Assembly (NCBI RefSeq): GCF_030323145.1
Contig: NZ_CP100470.1
Span: forward strand, 3,141,001-3,205,000
DNA: 64,000 nt
From: Mesorhizobium sp. C432A
GTDB lineage: Bacteria; Pseudomonadota; Alphaproteobacteria; Rhizobiales; Rhizobiaceae
Reading direction: 5' to 3'
The notes under the pieces are model-generated. The model made no database searches and was not told the DNA's origin. It was given only the letters and a program-made list of their open reading frames with translations. This document shows, piece by piece, positions 44,491 to 54,596 of this stretch. Numbering within the stretch: position 1 is the stretch's first letter; every line of letters begins with the position of its first letter. Position numbers and translations under genes: made by a program.

Positions 44491-46419
44491 ATGCCGGCGT
44501 ATGAAGCGCAGATGTCGAAGGTAAGTGCGCCACGGCGCACGCTTTCGCGTGCGCTGATTGTGGCGTTGGCGTGCTCGACCGTGCTCGTTGCCGAATCGGG
44601 GTCGGCGGCCGCCTTCGAGCTCTTCGGCATCAAATTGTGGGGCTCTTCGAATGACGAGGACGCCGATATCGTCGACCCGCTGCGCTATGCGGTGACCATC
44701 GAAGCGCCCGATGCCGACAAGGACCTGGTCAAGAAGCTCGAAAACGCCTCGTCGCTGAAATCCGACGAAGACCGCCCGGTTTCCGGCTCGCTCGGCCTTT
44801 TGGCAAAGGCGCGTAGCGACCGCGAACAGCTGGTCGCCGCGCTTTATGCCGACGCCCGTTATGAAGGCGTCGTCACCATCACCATCCAGGGCAAGGCGCT
44901 CGACGATTTGCCGCCCGATGCCGAATTTACGGGTCCGCAGCCGATCCCGGTGGTGATCAGCATCTCGAGCGGGCCCAAATTCACGCTCGGCAATATTCGG
45001 CTGGAGGGCGATGCCGCCGGGCTGGCGAGCGCCGATTTCGGCCTGATAGCCGGCGGCGATGCCGGCTCGGGCGCCGTGCTCAAGGCCGAGGCGCTGATCG
45101 TGCGGGCGCTGAAGCAGGAGGGCCGGCCGCTGGCCCGGATCACCGACAGGCAGGTCGTGGCCGAGCACACCACCTCGACGCTCGACGTGACGCTGACGGT
45201 GGCCGCCGGGCCGGTTGCCGGTTATGGCGACACCACCGTCGATGGCACCGAGAAGGTCGATCGCGAGTTCACCGAATATATGACCGGGCTGAAACGCGGC
45301 CGGCAATATTCGCCCGACGAGATCGACGATGCCCGCGACCGGCTGCTGAGGCTCGAAGTGTTCAACAGCGTGACGCTGAAGGAAGCCGACAGTCTCGACG
45401 CCGACGGCAACATTCCGATCGGCGTTCAGGTCAGCGAGCGCAAACCGCGCTATTTCGGCGTCGGCGGCACTTTCTCCAACACCGAAGGGCTAGGCCTGGA
45501 AGGCTATTGGGGCCACCGAAATCTGTTCGGCCGGGCCGAAAAGCTGCGCATCGAGGGCAAGATCAGCGGCATCGGCAGCAACGATCTCAGCGAGCTCAAC
45601 TACAATGCCGGCATCATGTTCGAGAAGCCGGGCGTGATCGGGCCGGCTTCGAAATTCATCGCCAGCGTCAAGACCGTCCTCGAACATCCCGATGCCTACG
45701 ACCATTTCTCGGTCAAGGGCAGCACCGGCCTGTCCTATGAGATCGACAAGAAGCAGACGGTTTCGGCTGAAATCGCGCTCGACTATTCCAGGATCACGGA
45801 CGCCTTCGGCAAGCACAAATACCTGATCGCCAGCATTCCGCTGCAATATGTCTATGACAACAGGGACAACCGGCTCAATCCGACCAGCGGCTTCAGGGTT
45901 CTGGCCTATGCCGAACCGAGCTACGACATTCTGAGCGGCGCCGCCTTCCTCAAGCTCAGGGGCGAGGGGTCGGCCTATCAGTCGCTCGACACGGCCTCGA
46001 AATTCGTGCTTGCCGAACGCGTCGCGCTGGGTTCGATCGTCGGCACCGGCCTTCAGAACGTTCCAGCCGACAGGCGCTTCTATTCCGGCGGTGGCGGCTC
46101 GGTGCGGGGCTATGCCTATCAGGGCATCGGACCGAAGGACATCGACAATCAGCCGATCGGCGGGCTTTCCTTCTTCGAAACATCGGTCGAAATGCGCATT
46201 GCTCTGACCGACACGATCGGCATCGTGCCGTTCGTCGACGCCGGCACTGTCTCGACCACAGCGACGCCGGACTTTTCAGACGTGAAGGTCGGCGCGGGCG
46301 TTGGCCTGCGCTACATCACGCCGTTCGGGCCGCTGCGCATCGACGCCGCCGTGCCGCTCAACCGCGACCGTGGCGACCCGCGTTTCGGCATCTATGCCGG
46401 GATCGGACAGGCGTTCTGA
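44491..46419 (+). CDS. tamA: Translocation and assembly module outer-membrane protein TamA
   Basis: This 642-residue protein has a signal region (SRALIVALACSTVLVAESGS, ending SAAA), POTRA domains over about residues 45-290, and a C-terminal Omp85 beta-barrel. The barrel includes the lid-loop motif VRGYAYQGIGP near residue 533 (the VRGY box) and ends in IGQAF, with the terminal aromatic needed for insertion. It works with TamB to place autotransporters and other outer-membrane proteins. ATG 44491 is used; ATG 44512 is an alternative. It is divergent from the macroglobulin gene across 276 bp. tamB begins 2 bp after the stop. Confidence 0.92.
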   Translation: MPAYEAQMSKVSAPRRTLSRALIVALACSTVLVAESGSAAAFELFGIKLWGSSNDEDADIVDPLRYAVTIEAPDADKDLVKKLENASSLKSDEDRPVSGSLGLLAKARSDREQLVAALYADARYEGVVTITIQGKALDDLPPDAEFTGPQPIPVVISISSGPKFTLGNIRLEGDAAGLASADFGLIAGGDAGSGAVLKAEALIVRALKQEGRPLARITDRQVVAEHTTSTLDVTLTVAAGPVAGYGDTTVDGTEKVDREFTEYMTGLKRGRQYSPDEIDDARDRLLRLEVFNSVTLKEADSLDADGNIPIGVQVSERKPRYFGVGGTFSNTEGLGLEGYWGHRNLFGRAEKLRIEGKISGIGSNDLSELNYNAGIMFEKPGVIGPASKFIASVKTVLEHPDAYDHFSVKGSTGLSYEIDKKQTVSAEIALDYSRITDAFGKHKYLIASIPLQYVYDNRDNRLNPTSGFRVLAYAEPSYDILSGAAFLKLRGEGSAYQSLDTASKFVLAERVALGSIVGTGLQNVPADRRFYSGGGGSVRGYAYQGIGPKDIDNQPIGGLSFFETSVEMRIALTDTIGIVPFVDAGTVSTTATPDFSDVKVGAGVGLRYITPFGPLRIDAAVPLNRDRGDPRFGIYAGIGQAF

Positions 46420-46421
46420 CG

Positions 46422-49400
46422 ATGAAGATTTTGAAACGCATCCTTCGCCTGTTTTTCTACACGCTGCTGATCGTGGCGGCGGCGGGCATCGGCGCGTTGG
46501 TCGTGCTGACCAAGACCGAGCGCGGCCGCGAAAATCTCGCCGGCATCATCTCTGACATGGCCTCGTCAGGGGACAGCAAAGTCACGGTCAGCGGCATTAA
46601 CGGTATCTGGTCCGGCGCGCTGACGGTCGACCATGTCGTGCTGGAAGACCGCGAGGGCGCCTGGCTGGTGGCCCGCAAGGTGGCCGTCGACTGGTCGCCG
46701 CTGGCGCTGTTGTCGAAGAATTTCAGCGCCGACCGCATAGCGGCCGAACGGATAGAACTGGCACGGCTGCCTGTGGCGAGCACCGAGCCGAGCAAGAGCG
46801 GGTCGACCGGCCTGCCGGTTTCGCTTGATATCAGAGCGATCGATTTGCCGGAGATCGCGCTCGGCCAGCAACTTGCCGGCAGCGGCATTGCCGAACTTGC
46901 GGCCAAGGGATCGGCCAAGGTCGATGCGTCGCCGCTGGCGATCCAGACGGTGCTCAACGTTACCCGCCATGACGGCAAGCAAGGCAATGTCGACGCCAAC
47001 ATCCACTTCGCGCCGGATGAAAACAAGCTCGACCTCGATCTCAAGGCTTCCGAGCCGGCCGGCGGCATCATCGCCAACCTGCTCAAGCTACCCGGCGCGC
47101 CGCCGGTCAACATCGTCGTCTCGGGCACCGGGCCGCTGGCCAACTGGAGCGGCATCGGCACCTTCATGGTCGACGGTCAGATCGTTACCCAGCTCACCGG
47201 CCGGCACCAGCTCACCGACAAGGGCAACCGGATCGAGGCCAAGGGCGACGGTTCGTTCGAAGGCTTCCTGCCGGAACGGTTCAAGTCGCTGTTTGCCGGC
47301 AAGACCAGCTTCGACCTAGCCGGCACCGCGACCGCGACCGGCGGCGTCGACATCGAGCGCGCTGCGATCGAGAGCGACGCAGTTCATGGTACCGCTGCCG
47401 GCATGGTCGACCCCAAGGGCGCCAGCGACCTTTCGGTCGAACTCGTGGCCAAAGCCAAGCCGGTCACGGTCAATGTCGGTACCCAGGCGCAGCCGATCAT
47501 GGTGGCCATCAACAATGTGACCGCGCGCGCCTTCGGTGACGGCAAGGCGCCGATGATTGACGCCAGCGCTTCACTGGTGTCGGTGGTGGCGGGCGGCTCT
47601 CAGGTGAACAATCTGGATGCGAAGATCCATTCCGACGGTTTCGACATCGAGAGCCGCAGCGGCCCGGTCAGTGTAAGTCTGGCGGCCGCCGGGCTGAAGA
47701 CCGACGTGGCGACGCTGGCGCCGCTGATCACCGGCAAGCTGACGGCCTCTCTTGCCGGTTCGATCAGCAGGGACGAGATTTCCCTCGACGAAGGCACGCT
47801 GCGCAGCGATGCTCTCAATGCCGGGCTGACGGCCAAGGTGACGCTGGCCGATCTCGCCATGACGCTGAAGATGAATGCCGATGCTGTGTCGACGGCGCTG
47901 CCGCCGCAGATCAGTTCGCTGCTTGGCGAACGGGTCAAATTCTCGGCGACCGCAACGCGCGATCCGCAGGGCTCTTTCGCCGCCAACTCGATCGAACTCA
48001 CTTCCGGTTCGCTGAGCGCCAGCGGCACCGCCAGCGCGCAAGGCAGCGATATCCAGGCCGACATCAAGGGCAAGCTCGGCGACGTCTCGGTGCTGTCTTC
48101 GCTGGTCGGCGTGCCGGTCGCCGGCGGGGTCGATTTCGCGCTGACGGCAAGCGGCGCGCGCAACGCACCGGATTTCTCGGTTTCGGCCGACAGTGCCAGC
48201 CTGACGGCCTCCGGCCGCACGGTCAAGGACATCAAGCTGACCGCATCGGGCAAGGCCGACATTGTGAGCCCGGCCGCAGATATCTCGCTGACCGGCGCGG
48301 TCGACGAACAGCCGCTCGCCATCAAGGCGGCGCTGGTGACGAGCGATGGCAAGCGCTCCATCAAGGGGCTCAGCGTAGCGCTGGGCGACAACAAGGTGTC
48401 GGGCGACCTCACGCTCGATGAGAAATTCCTGCCGCTGGGGACGCTGACGATCTCCGCGCCCGATATCGCGCCGCTGGCGTCGCTGGCCGGGCAGACGGCG
48501 GCCGGCGATATCGGCGGCACCGTGGTGTTCGCCAAAGACGGCGAGGCTCCCACTGTCACCATCAATGCAGCCAGCGTGTCGATCGCGCGCGGTGATGTGG
48601 CAGCCAAGGCAGTCACCGTCAGCGCACTGATCGCCAACTATCTCAACAGCCCTGCGATCTCCGGCACGATCAAGGCCGAGAGCGTGACCTCGGGAACGAC
48701 CGTCGTCAGTGGCATCGGCGTCGACCTCAAGCGTGACGGCGACTGGACGAATTTCACCGGCGGAGCAACCATATCAGGCATTCCGGCGACAGCTGCCGGG
48801 CGGGCGAAGATTGCTGGCGGCGCGACCAGCGTCGAGATCGCGTCCGGCGAGGCGACGGTGCGCGGCATCAAGGTGGCGATCGCCGAGCCGTCGAGCCTGA
48901 CCATTGCCGATGGCATAACCAACATTCAAAGGCTGGTAGTCGATCTCGGCGGCGGCTCGGTGACGCTGTCGGGCACGGCGGGCCAGACGCTCGATCTGGC
49001 GGCGACCTTCTCGGCGCTGCCGGCTGCGCTTGCCAATGGCTTTTCGCCCCGCCTCGATGCCGCGGGCACGCTCGACGGCACGGCGCAAATCACCGGGCCA
49101 TCAGCAAATCCCGACATTCGCTTTAATGCAAAGCTGGCCGGCGCCGAGACGAGCCAGACCCGTCAGGCCGGGCTCGGGCCGCTCGATGTCGATGCGGCCG
49201 GCAGCTATTCCGCGGCCGGCGGCGTCGTGCTCGACCAGGCGACGCTTTCGGGTGAGAAAATCTCCGGCAAGGCGGCCGGCACCCTCAACCCGAACGGCGC
49301 CAGCGATTTCGCGCTCGATCTGACATCGTCAGGTCCGAGCCTGCCGTTGACGCTGGGCAGCGCGGAAAGCCCGATCAAGCTCGAATTGCAGGCGCTGTCG

Positions 49401-52400
49401 GTGAAGGCGGCCGGGCAGGCTGCGCAAGCCAAGCTCGACATCTCGGCGGTACTGCCTTCGGTGGCGACGGATGACGCCAAGGTCGAGGGCATTGCGCTTG
49501 CGCTGCATTCCGATGCATTTGATATGAAAAGCCGAACCGGTCCGATCTCGGGCACGGTGACGGCGGACAAGATCGGTCTGGACAATCCGACCATCGCGCC
49601 GCTGATCGCCGGCAAGATCACCGCCAAGATCGCCGGCACCCTGGCGGCGGACGCGATCACCATCGACAGCGGCTCGGTGCAGGCCGATGCGCTGGGCAGC
49701 GCCTTCAATGGCCGTGTCGGCTTTGCCGATGGAGCAATCGACCTCAACCTCAACGCCGACGTGCTGTCGGCGGCGTTGCCGGCGGCGGCGCGCAGCGTGC
49801 TGGCAGAGCGCACGCAGCTCAGCGCCACGCTGAAGCGGGATGGCAATGGCAATGTCAGCGCCAATCCGGTCAAGCTGGCGTCGGGCGCACTGACCGCGGA
49901 CGGTCAGGCCAGTCTCGCCGACAATAAGCTCAGCGCAGATATCAAGGGTGCACTGGCCGACATCTCACTGTTGTCGAAAGATGCCAAAGGCGCGATCAGC
50001 TTCGCACTCAGCGCGCAGGGGCCTAGCCTGGCGCCGGACCTGTCGCTGACAGTCAACAGCGACCGGCTGCTGGTGGCGGAACGCGAAATCACCGGGTTGA
50101 AGCTGACCGCAACCGGCAAGGCCGACGCCGCCAATCCGGCGGCCAATGTGCAACTGACCGGCAATGTCGCGGGGCAGGCGCTTCAAGGCAGCGCGGTGCT
50201 GGCCACGGCCGACGGCAAGAGCGCCATCAACGGCCTGCTGTTGTCACTCGGCAAGAACAGGATTTCCGGCGACCTCGCCCTCGACGAGGCTTTCGTGCCG
50301 GTCGGCACCATCGCGCTCGACCTGCCGGATATCGGGCCGCTGGCGGCGCTGGCGCTGGAAAAGGCCGAAGGCGACGTGCGCGGCACCATCGCCTTCTCAA
50401 AGACCGCGGATGGCCCGAACGTCGCCGTCAAGGCTGCGACCGCTTCGATCACGCGCGGCGATCTGCAGGCGAAGACGGTGTCGATCGATGCGCTGGTCGC
50501 CAACTATCTCGCCGCGCCGGTCATCTCGGGCAAAATTCGCGCCGACAGCGTCATTTCCGGCGGCACCGCCATCAGCGGCATCGATGTCGATTTGAAGCGC
50601 GACGGCGACTGGACCGGGTTTTCCGGCGGCGCCACCGTCAAGGGCATTCCGGCGAAGGCTGCGGGCAGGGTAAAGGTGGCTGGCGGCACCACCACCATCG
50701 AACTCGCTTCCGGCCAGGCCACGGTGCAGGGCATCAAGGCGGCCATCGCCCAGGCCTCGACCGTCAGCATCGCGAACGGCACCACGACGCTGGACAAGCT
50801 GGTGCTCAATCTCGGTGGCGGCACGGCGACGGTGACCGGCAAGGTCGGGCAGGCACTCGACATCAGCGCCGCGCTGTCGAAGGTGCCGGCCTCACTCGCC
50901 AACAGTTTTTCGCCGGGCCTCCAGGCCGCCGGTTCGATTTCGGGAACAGTCAAGGTAACCGGCGCGCCGGGCAATCCGACTGTCGCTTTCGATATCGATG
51001 CTGGTGGGGTGCAGACCTCGCAGACGCGCAGCGCCGGTCTTGGCGGCATGAATATCTCTTCGTCGGGAACATTCGCCGGCAAGAAGCTCACCTTCAACGC
51101 CGACATCAGCGACGGCGCCGGGCTTGGCCTCAAGGGCGGCGGTACGGTAACGACGGCCGGCACACCAGCGCTGGTGCTCGACTTCAACGGCAAGGTGCCA
51201 TTTTCCTTCCTGGCCGCCAAGCTTGCGGCGCAAGGCCTGTCGCTCAGCGGCACCGCCAACGTCAATATCCAGATGCGCGGCCCGGCGGCGTCGCCGGTGA
51301 TCGGCGGCACGGTCAGCACGTCGGGCGCCCGCCTGGTCGACGCGCGCTCCGGCCTTGCCGTCAACGACATTGCCGCCGACATTTCGATCGGCAACGGCGT
51401 TGCCCGGATCAACCGGCTGACCGGCACGCTGTCGACACGCGGCAGCCTGTCGGCCTCCGGCACACTCGGCATCAATCCGGCGCAAGGTTTCCCAGCCGAT
51501 TTGTCTATCAAGCTGGTTGACGGCCGCTATACCGACGGCAGGGTGGTGACAGCCAATCTCGGCGGCGACCTGACCATCAAGGGGCCGCTCACCTCGGCGC
51601 CGGTGATTTCGGGCACCGTCAACCTGGCCAAGACCGTCATCACCGTTCCCGATAAGCTGCCGGGCTCGCTGGCGGCGCTCGGTGTCAAGCACAAGAACGC
51701 GCCCGCCTCCGTGCGGGCGCAGGACAAGGCCTTGCGACCGGCGGCGGCCAGCGGGGGTGGCGGCAGTGGGCTTGTCCTCGACGTCACGGTCAATGCGCCG
51801 AACCAGATCTTCATCCAGGGCAGGGGTGTCGATGCCGAGTTCGGCGGTTCGCTGAGGCTGACCGGCCCGGCGGCTTCGCCGCAGGCGGTCGGCACCTTCA
51901 CCTTGCAGCGTGGGCGGCTGTCGATCCTCGGCAAGCGGCTGACCTTTACCGAAGGCACGGTCGGCTTTTCGGGCTCGCTGGTGCCCTACCTCAACTTGAC
52001 CGCGACATCGACCACGACCAGCGCCACCGTCACCATCGTCGTCTCGGGCGAAGCGACCAATCCGAAATTCGACTTCTCCTCGGTGCCGGCGCTGCCCGAG
52101 GACGAGGTGCTGGCGCAGCTGATTTTCGGCCGCTCTATGTCGAACCTGTCGCCGCTTCAGATCGCGCAGCTGGCCGAGGCCGCCGGCCAACTGGCCGGCG
52201 TCGGCGGCTCGACCTCGCTGCTCGAAAACCTGCGCAGTGCAATCGGCGTCGACGACCTGGATGTGACCACCGATGACCAGGGCGGCACCGCCGTGTCGGC
52301 GGGCAAGTACCTCAATGACCGCACCTATGTGACGATCCAGAAAGGCGACAGGCCAGGATCGGGCAAGGCGACGATCGACCTCAATGTGGGACGCGGCGTC

Positions 52401-52469
52401 AAGCTGCGCGGCGAGGCCAACGATGGCGGCGAGGCCAAGGGCGGCATCTTCTACGAAAAGGAATATTGA
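46422..52469 (+). CDS. tamB: Translocation and assembly module inner-membrane protein TamB, enlarged by tandem duplication
   Basis: This 2015-residue protein has one N-terminal membrane helix (FFYTLLIVAAAGIGALVVL), a very long periplasmic beta-rich groove and the conserved C-terminal DUF490/TamB domain (about residues 1550-2015, ending GGIFYEKEY). Escherichia coli TamB has 1259 residues. The excess is explained by a tandem internal duplication: residues about 307-932 and 933-1552 align along their length. Examples are GVDLKRDGDWTNFTGGATIS with DVDLKRDGDWTGFSGGATVK, and SQTRQAGLG with SQTRSAGLG. At DNA level the offset is 1866-1878 bp. The copies have diverged, so the duplication is not recent. 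It bridges the envelope and couples to TamA. Confidence 0.92.
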   Translation: MKILKRILRLFFYTLLIVAAAGIGALVVLTKTERGRENLAGIISDMASSGDSKVTVSGINGIWSGALTVDHVVLEDREGAWLVARKVAVDWSPLALLSKNFSADRIAAERIELARLPVASTEPSKSGSTGLPVSLDIRAIDLPEIALGQQLAGSGIAELAAKGSAKVDASPLAIQTVLNVTRHDGKQGNVDANIHFAPDENKLDLDLKASEPAGGIIANLLKLPGAPPVNIVVSGTGPLANWSGIGTFMVDGQIVTQLTGRHQLTDKGNRIEAKGDGSFEGFLPERFKSLFAGKTSFDLAGTATATGGVDIERAAIESDAVHGTAAGMVDPKGASDLSVELVAKAKPVTVNVGTQAQPIMVAINNVTARAFGDGKAPMIDASASLVSVVAGGSQVNNLDAKIHSDGFDIESRSGPVSVSLAAAGLKTDVATLAPLITGKLTASLAGSISRDEISLDEGTLRSDALNAGLTAKVTLADLAMTLKMNADAVSTALPPQISSLLGERVKFSATATRDPQGSFAANSIELTSGSLSASGTASAQGSDIQADIKGKLGDVSVLSSLVGVPVAGGVDFALTASGARNAPDFSVSADSASLTASGRTVKDIKLTASGKADIVSPAADISLTGAVDEQPLAIKAALVTSDGKRSIKGLSVALGDNKVSGDLTLDEKFLPLGTLTISAPDIAPLASLAGQTAAGDIGGTVVFAKDGEAPTVTINAASVSIARGDVAAKAVTVSALIANYLNSPAISGTIKAESVTSGTTVVSGIGVDLKRDGDWTNFTGGATISGIPATAAGRAKIAGGATSVEIASGEATVRGIKVAIAEPSSLTIADGITNIQRLVVDLGGGSVTLSGTAGQTLDLAATFSALPAALANGFSPRLDAAGTLDGTAQITGPSANPDIRFNAKLAGAETSQTRQAGLGPLDVDAAGSYSAAGGVVLDQATLSGEKISGKAAGTLNPNGASDFALDLTSSGPSLPLTLGSAESPIKLELQALSVKAAGQAAQAKLDISAVLPSVATDDAKVEGIALALHSDAFDMKSRTGPISGTVTADKIGLDNPTIAPLIAGKITAKIAGTLAADAITIDSGSVQADALGSAFNGRVGFADGAIDLNLNADVLSAALPAAARSVLAERTQLSATLKRDGNGNVSANPVKLASGALTADGQASLADNKLSADIKGALADISLLSKDAKGAISFALSAQGPSLAPDLSLTVNSDRLLVAEREITGLKLTATGKADAANPAANVQLTGNVAGQALQGSAVLATADGKSAINGLLLSLGKNRISGDLALDEAFVPVGTIALDLPDIGPLAALALEKAEGDVRGTIAFSKTADGPNVAVKAATASITRGDLQAKTVSIDALVANYLAAPVISGKIRADSVISGGTAISGIDVDLKRDGDWTGFSGGATVKGIPAKAAGRVKVAGGTTTIELASGQATVQGIKAAIAQASTVSIANGTTTLDKLVLNLGGGTATVTGKVGQALDISAALSKVPASLANSFSPGLQAAGSISGTVKVTGAPGNPTVAFDIDAGGVQTSQTRSAGLGGMNISSSGTFAGKKLTFNADISDGAGLGLKGGGTVTTAGTPALVLDFNGKVPFSFLAAKLAAQGLSLSGTANVNIQMRGPAASPVIGGTVSTSGARLVDARSGLAVNDIAADISIGNGVARINRLTGTLSTRGSLSASGTLGINPAQGFPADLSIKLVDGRYTDGRVVTANLGGDLTIKGPLTSAPVISGTVNLAKTVITVPDKLPGSLAALGVKHKNAPASVRAQDKALRPAAASGGGGSGLVLDVTVNAPNQIFIQGRGVDAEFGGSLRLTGPAASPQAVGTFTLQRGRLSILGKRLTFTEGTVGFSGSLVPYLNLTATSTTTSATVTIVVSGEATNPKFDFSSVPALPEDEVLAQLIFGRSMSNLSPLQIAQLAEAAGQLAGVGGSTSLLENLRSAIGVDDLDVTTDDQGGTAVSAGKYLNDRTYVTIQKGDRPGSGKATIDLNVGRGVKLRGEANDGGEAKGGIFYEKEY

Positions 52470-52541
52470 GTTCCTGGCCCTTACCGCCGCCGGAACTGGC
52501 GCTGTCTCAACCCGCCCAAATGTATCAGTTACTCGCCTAAG

Positions 52542-52560
52542 CAGATTCCGGCGGAATCTG
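52542..52560 (+). terminator. Small hairpin after tamB
   Basis: CAGATTCC and GGAATCTG form an 8-bp stem with a 3-nt loop, 72 bp after the stop. No T-run follows, so terminator activity is uncertain. The rest of the 252-bp gap should hold the promoter of the peptide importer. Confidence 0.4.
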
Positions 52561-52721
52561 GGCGCGCTAGCACTTTTGCGCCAAGTCTGTCGTTATCACG
52601 CGAACCGCTCCCTTTTCAAAGTTGCACATTCCCTAATAGGTTCCGTAGCCATGCCGTCTTTGACATCACGGCAGGGATGCGGAATGTTAAAAGGCGGAAA
52701 GCCAACAATGGGAGTTAAGGT

Positions 52722-54374
52722 ATGACAAATTACAAGAGTAATGGCGATCGCGTTCCCGATCACATCCTGGCCATGGCCGAAGAAGCCAAGGCAGGCAAAG
52801 TCGATCGCCGCGAGTTCCTCGCCATGGCGAGCGTGTTCGGCGCGTCGACTGCGATGGCCTACGGCATGCTCGGCGTAGCCGTGCCGACCCAAGCCAGGGC
52901 CGAAGAGGTGCAGGGCAAGAAGGGCGGCATCCTGAAAGTCGCGCAATGGGTCAAGGATCCCAAGGATCCACGCAAGGCCGATTGGTCGGAAATCGCCAAT
53001 GCCGAGCGCCAGGCGCTTGAGCCGCTGGTCAAGTACACCAGCGAATACACGTTCCGCCCGTACCTTCTGGAGAGCTGGGAGGTCAACGACGACGCCACCG
53101 AGTACACGCTGCATGTTCGCAAGGGTGTGACCTGGTCGAATGGCGATGCCTTCACCGCCGATGACGTCATCTTCAATCTCAAGCGCTGGGCCGACAAGAA
53201 GGCCGAGGGCAATTCCATGCCTGGCCGTCTCGGCACGCTGGTCAAGGACGACAAGCTCGACGAAAGCGCCGTGACCAAGGTCGACGACCACACCGTCAAG
53301 CTGAAGCTCGGCAAGGCCGACATCGCGCTCATTCCGAACATGTGCGATTATCCCGGTCTCATCGTCCACAAGAGCTTCGACGAGAAGGGCGGCGACTTCA
53401 AAGCCTGCCCGATCGGTACCGGTCCGTTCGAGCTCGTCTCCTACGATGTCGGCCAGAAGGTGGTCTACAAGCGCCGCGAGGACAACAAGTGGTGGGACGG
53501 CGAGGTGTTCCTCGACGGCATCGAATTCGTCGACTACGGCACCGATCCGGCAGCCATGGTCAGTGCCTTCGAGGCCGGCGAAGTCCATACCAATTTCGAG
53601 ACCTCGGCCGACTATGTGTCGATCCTCGACGGACTGGACCTGGTCAAGTCCGAAATCGTCACCGCCTCGACCATCGTGTGCCGCACCAACATCAACAACA
53701 AGCCTTATGGCGATCAGAAGGTGCGTAACGCGCTGCAACTGGCGGTCGACAACAATGTCGTTCTGCAGCTTGGCTACGGAAATGCCGGCACGGTGGCTGA
53801 AAACCACCATGTCTGCCAAATCCACCCGGAATATTACGAGCTGTCCAAAGTCGCTCGCGATCCGGCCAAGGCCAAGGCGCTGATGGCGGAAGCCGGCCAG
53901 GCCGACTTCGAGCATGAGCTGATCACGGTCGACGAAGACTGGCACAAGAATACCGGCGACGCCATCGCCGCGCAGATGCGCGACGCCGGCCTCAAGGTAA
54001 AGCGCACGGTGCTGCCGGGCTCGACGTTCTGGAACGATTGGACCAAGTACCCGCTGTCGATGACCAACTGGAACATGCGGCCGCTCGGCGTCCAGGTTCT
54101 GGCGATCGGCTATCGCACCGGCGAGGCCTGGAACGAGTCGGCCTATTCCAACCCCGAATGGGATGCCAAGCTCAATGCAGCATTGGCCGTTGCCGATGCG
54201 GCCAAGCGCAAGGAGATGATGAAGGACATCGAGCAGATCCTGCAGGATTCCGGCATCATGATCCAGCCATACTGGCGCAAGCTCTACAGCCACTCGGTCA
54301 AGGCGGTGCAGAATTACAAGATGCATCCGACCTTCGAGCGCGACTACGGCAAGGTCTGGCTCGACCAGGCGTGA
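52722..54374 (+). CDS. Peptide/opine-type ABC transporter substrate-binding protein (SBP_bac_5), Tat-exported
   Basis: This 550-residue protein has a twin-arginine motif DRREFLAM (R29-R30) after a 28-residue hydrophilic n-region, then a hydrophobic stretch to about TQARA-EE, indicating Tat export, unusual for this family. The mature protein has [20 protein letters not shown] (the family signature), [19 protein letters not shown] and the C-terminal [16 protein letters not shown]. Five cysteines are visible. GGGAG precedes ATG 52722. Permeases and ATPase follow. The ligand may be a peptide, opine or glycoside; the sequence does not decide it. Confidence 0.88.
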   Translation: MTNYKSNGDRVPDHILAMAEEAKAGKVDRREFLAMASVFGASTAMAYGMLGVAVPTQARAEEVQGKKGGILKVAQWVKDPKDPRKADWSEIANAERQALEPLVKYTSEYTFRPYLLESWEVNDDATEYTLHVRKGVTWSNGDAFTADDVIFNLKRWADKKAEGNSMPGRLGTLVKDDKLDESAVTKVDDHTVKLKLGKADIALIPNMCDYPGLIVHKSFDEKGGDFKACPIGTGPFELVSYDVGQKVVYKRREDNKWWDGEVFLDGIEFVDYGTDPAAMVSAFEAGEVHTNFETSADYVSILDGLDLVKSEIVTASTIVCRTNINNKPYGDQKVRNALQLAVDNNVVLQLGYGNAGTVAENHHVCQIHPEYYELSKVARDPAKAKALMAEAGQADFEHELITVDEDWHKNTGDAIAAQMRDAGLKVKRTVLPGSTFWNDWTKYPLSMTNWNMRPLGVQVLAIGYRTGEAWNESAYSNPEWDAKLNAALAVADAAKRKEMMKDIEQILQDSGIMIQPYWRKLYSHSVKAVQNYKMHPTFERDYGKVWLDQA

Positions 54375-54385
54375 TCGGAACGTCA

Positions 54386-54410
54386 GGGAAGGGGCGCTTC
54401 GCTCCTTCCC
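54386..54410 (+). other. Intercistronic hairpin after the peptide-binding-protein gene
   Basis: GGGAAGGGGCG pairs with CGCTCCTTCCC (11 bp with one G-T) around a 3-nt loop, 11 bp after the stop and 186 bp before the permease start. There is no T-run. It occupies the same position as the hairpins at 10852 and 21849. Confidence 0.65.
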
Positions 54411-54596
54411 GTCACGCCTCGCATGGCCCAGAACCGGAAGCCGCCGCAGCAAAAAGTTGCGGACTCTCCTGAAAGACCGTTCAATAAACTGGGTTGATTG
54501 CATCCGAGTGCCGATTTGACGGCCAACTCTGCCGGCAACGGCAAAGCTGGTTTTTCGAACTGGCTCCAACCCCAACCAGACCGGCAGGGGACCGCC

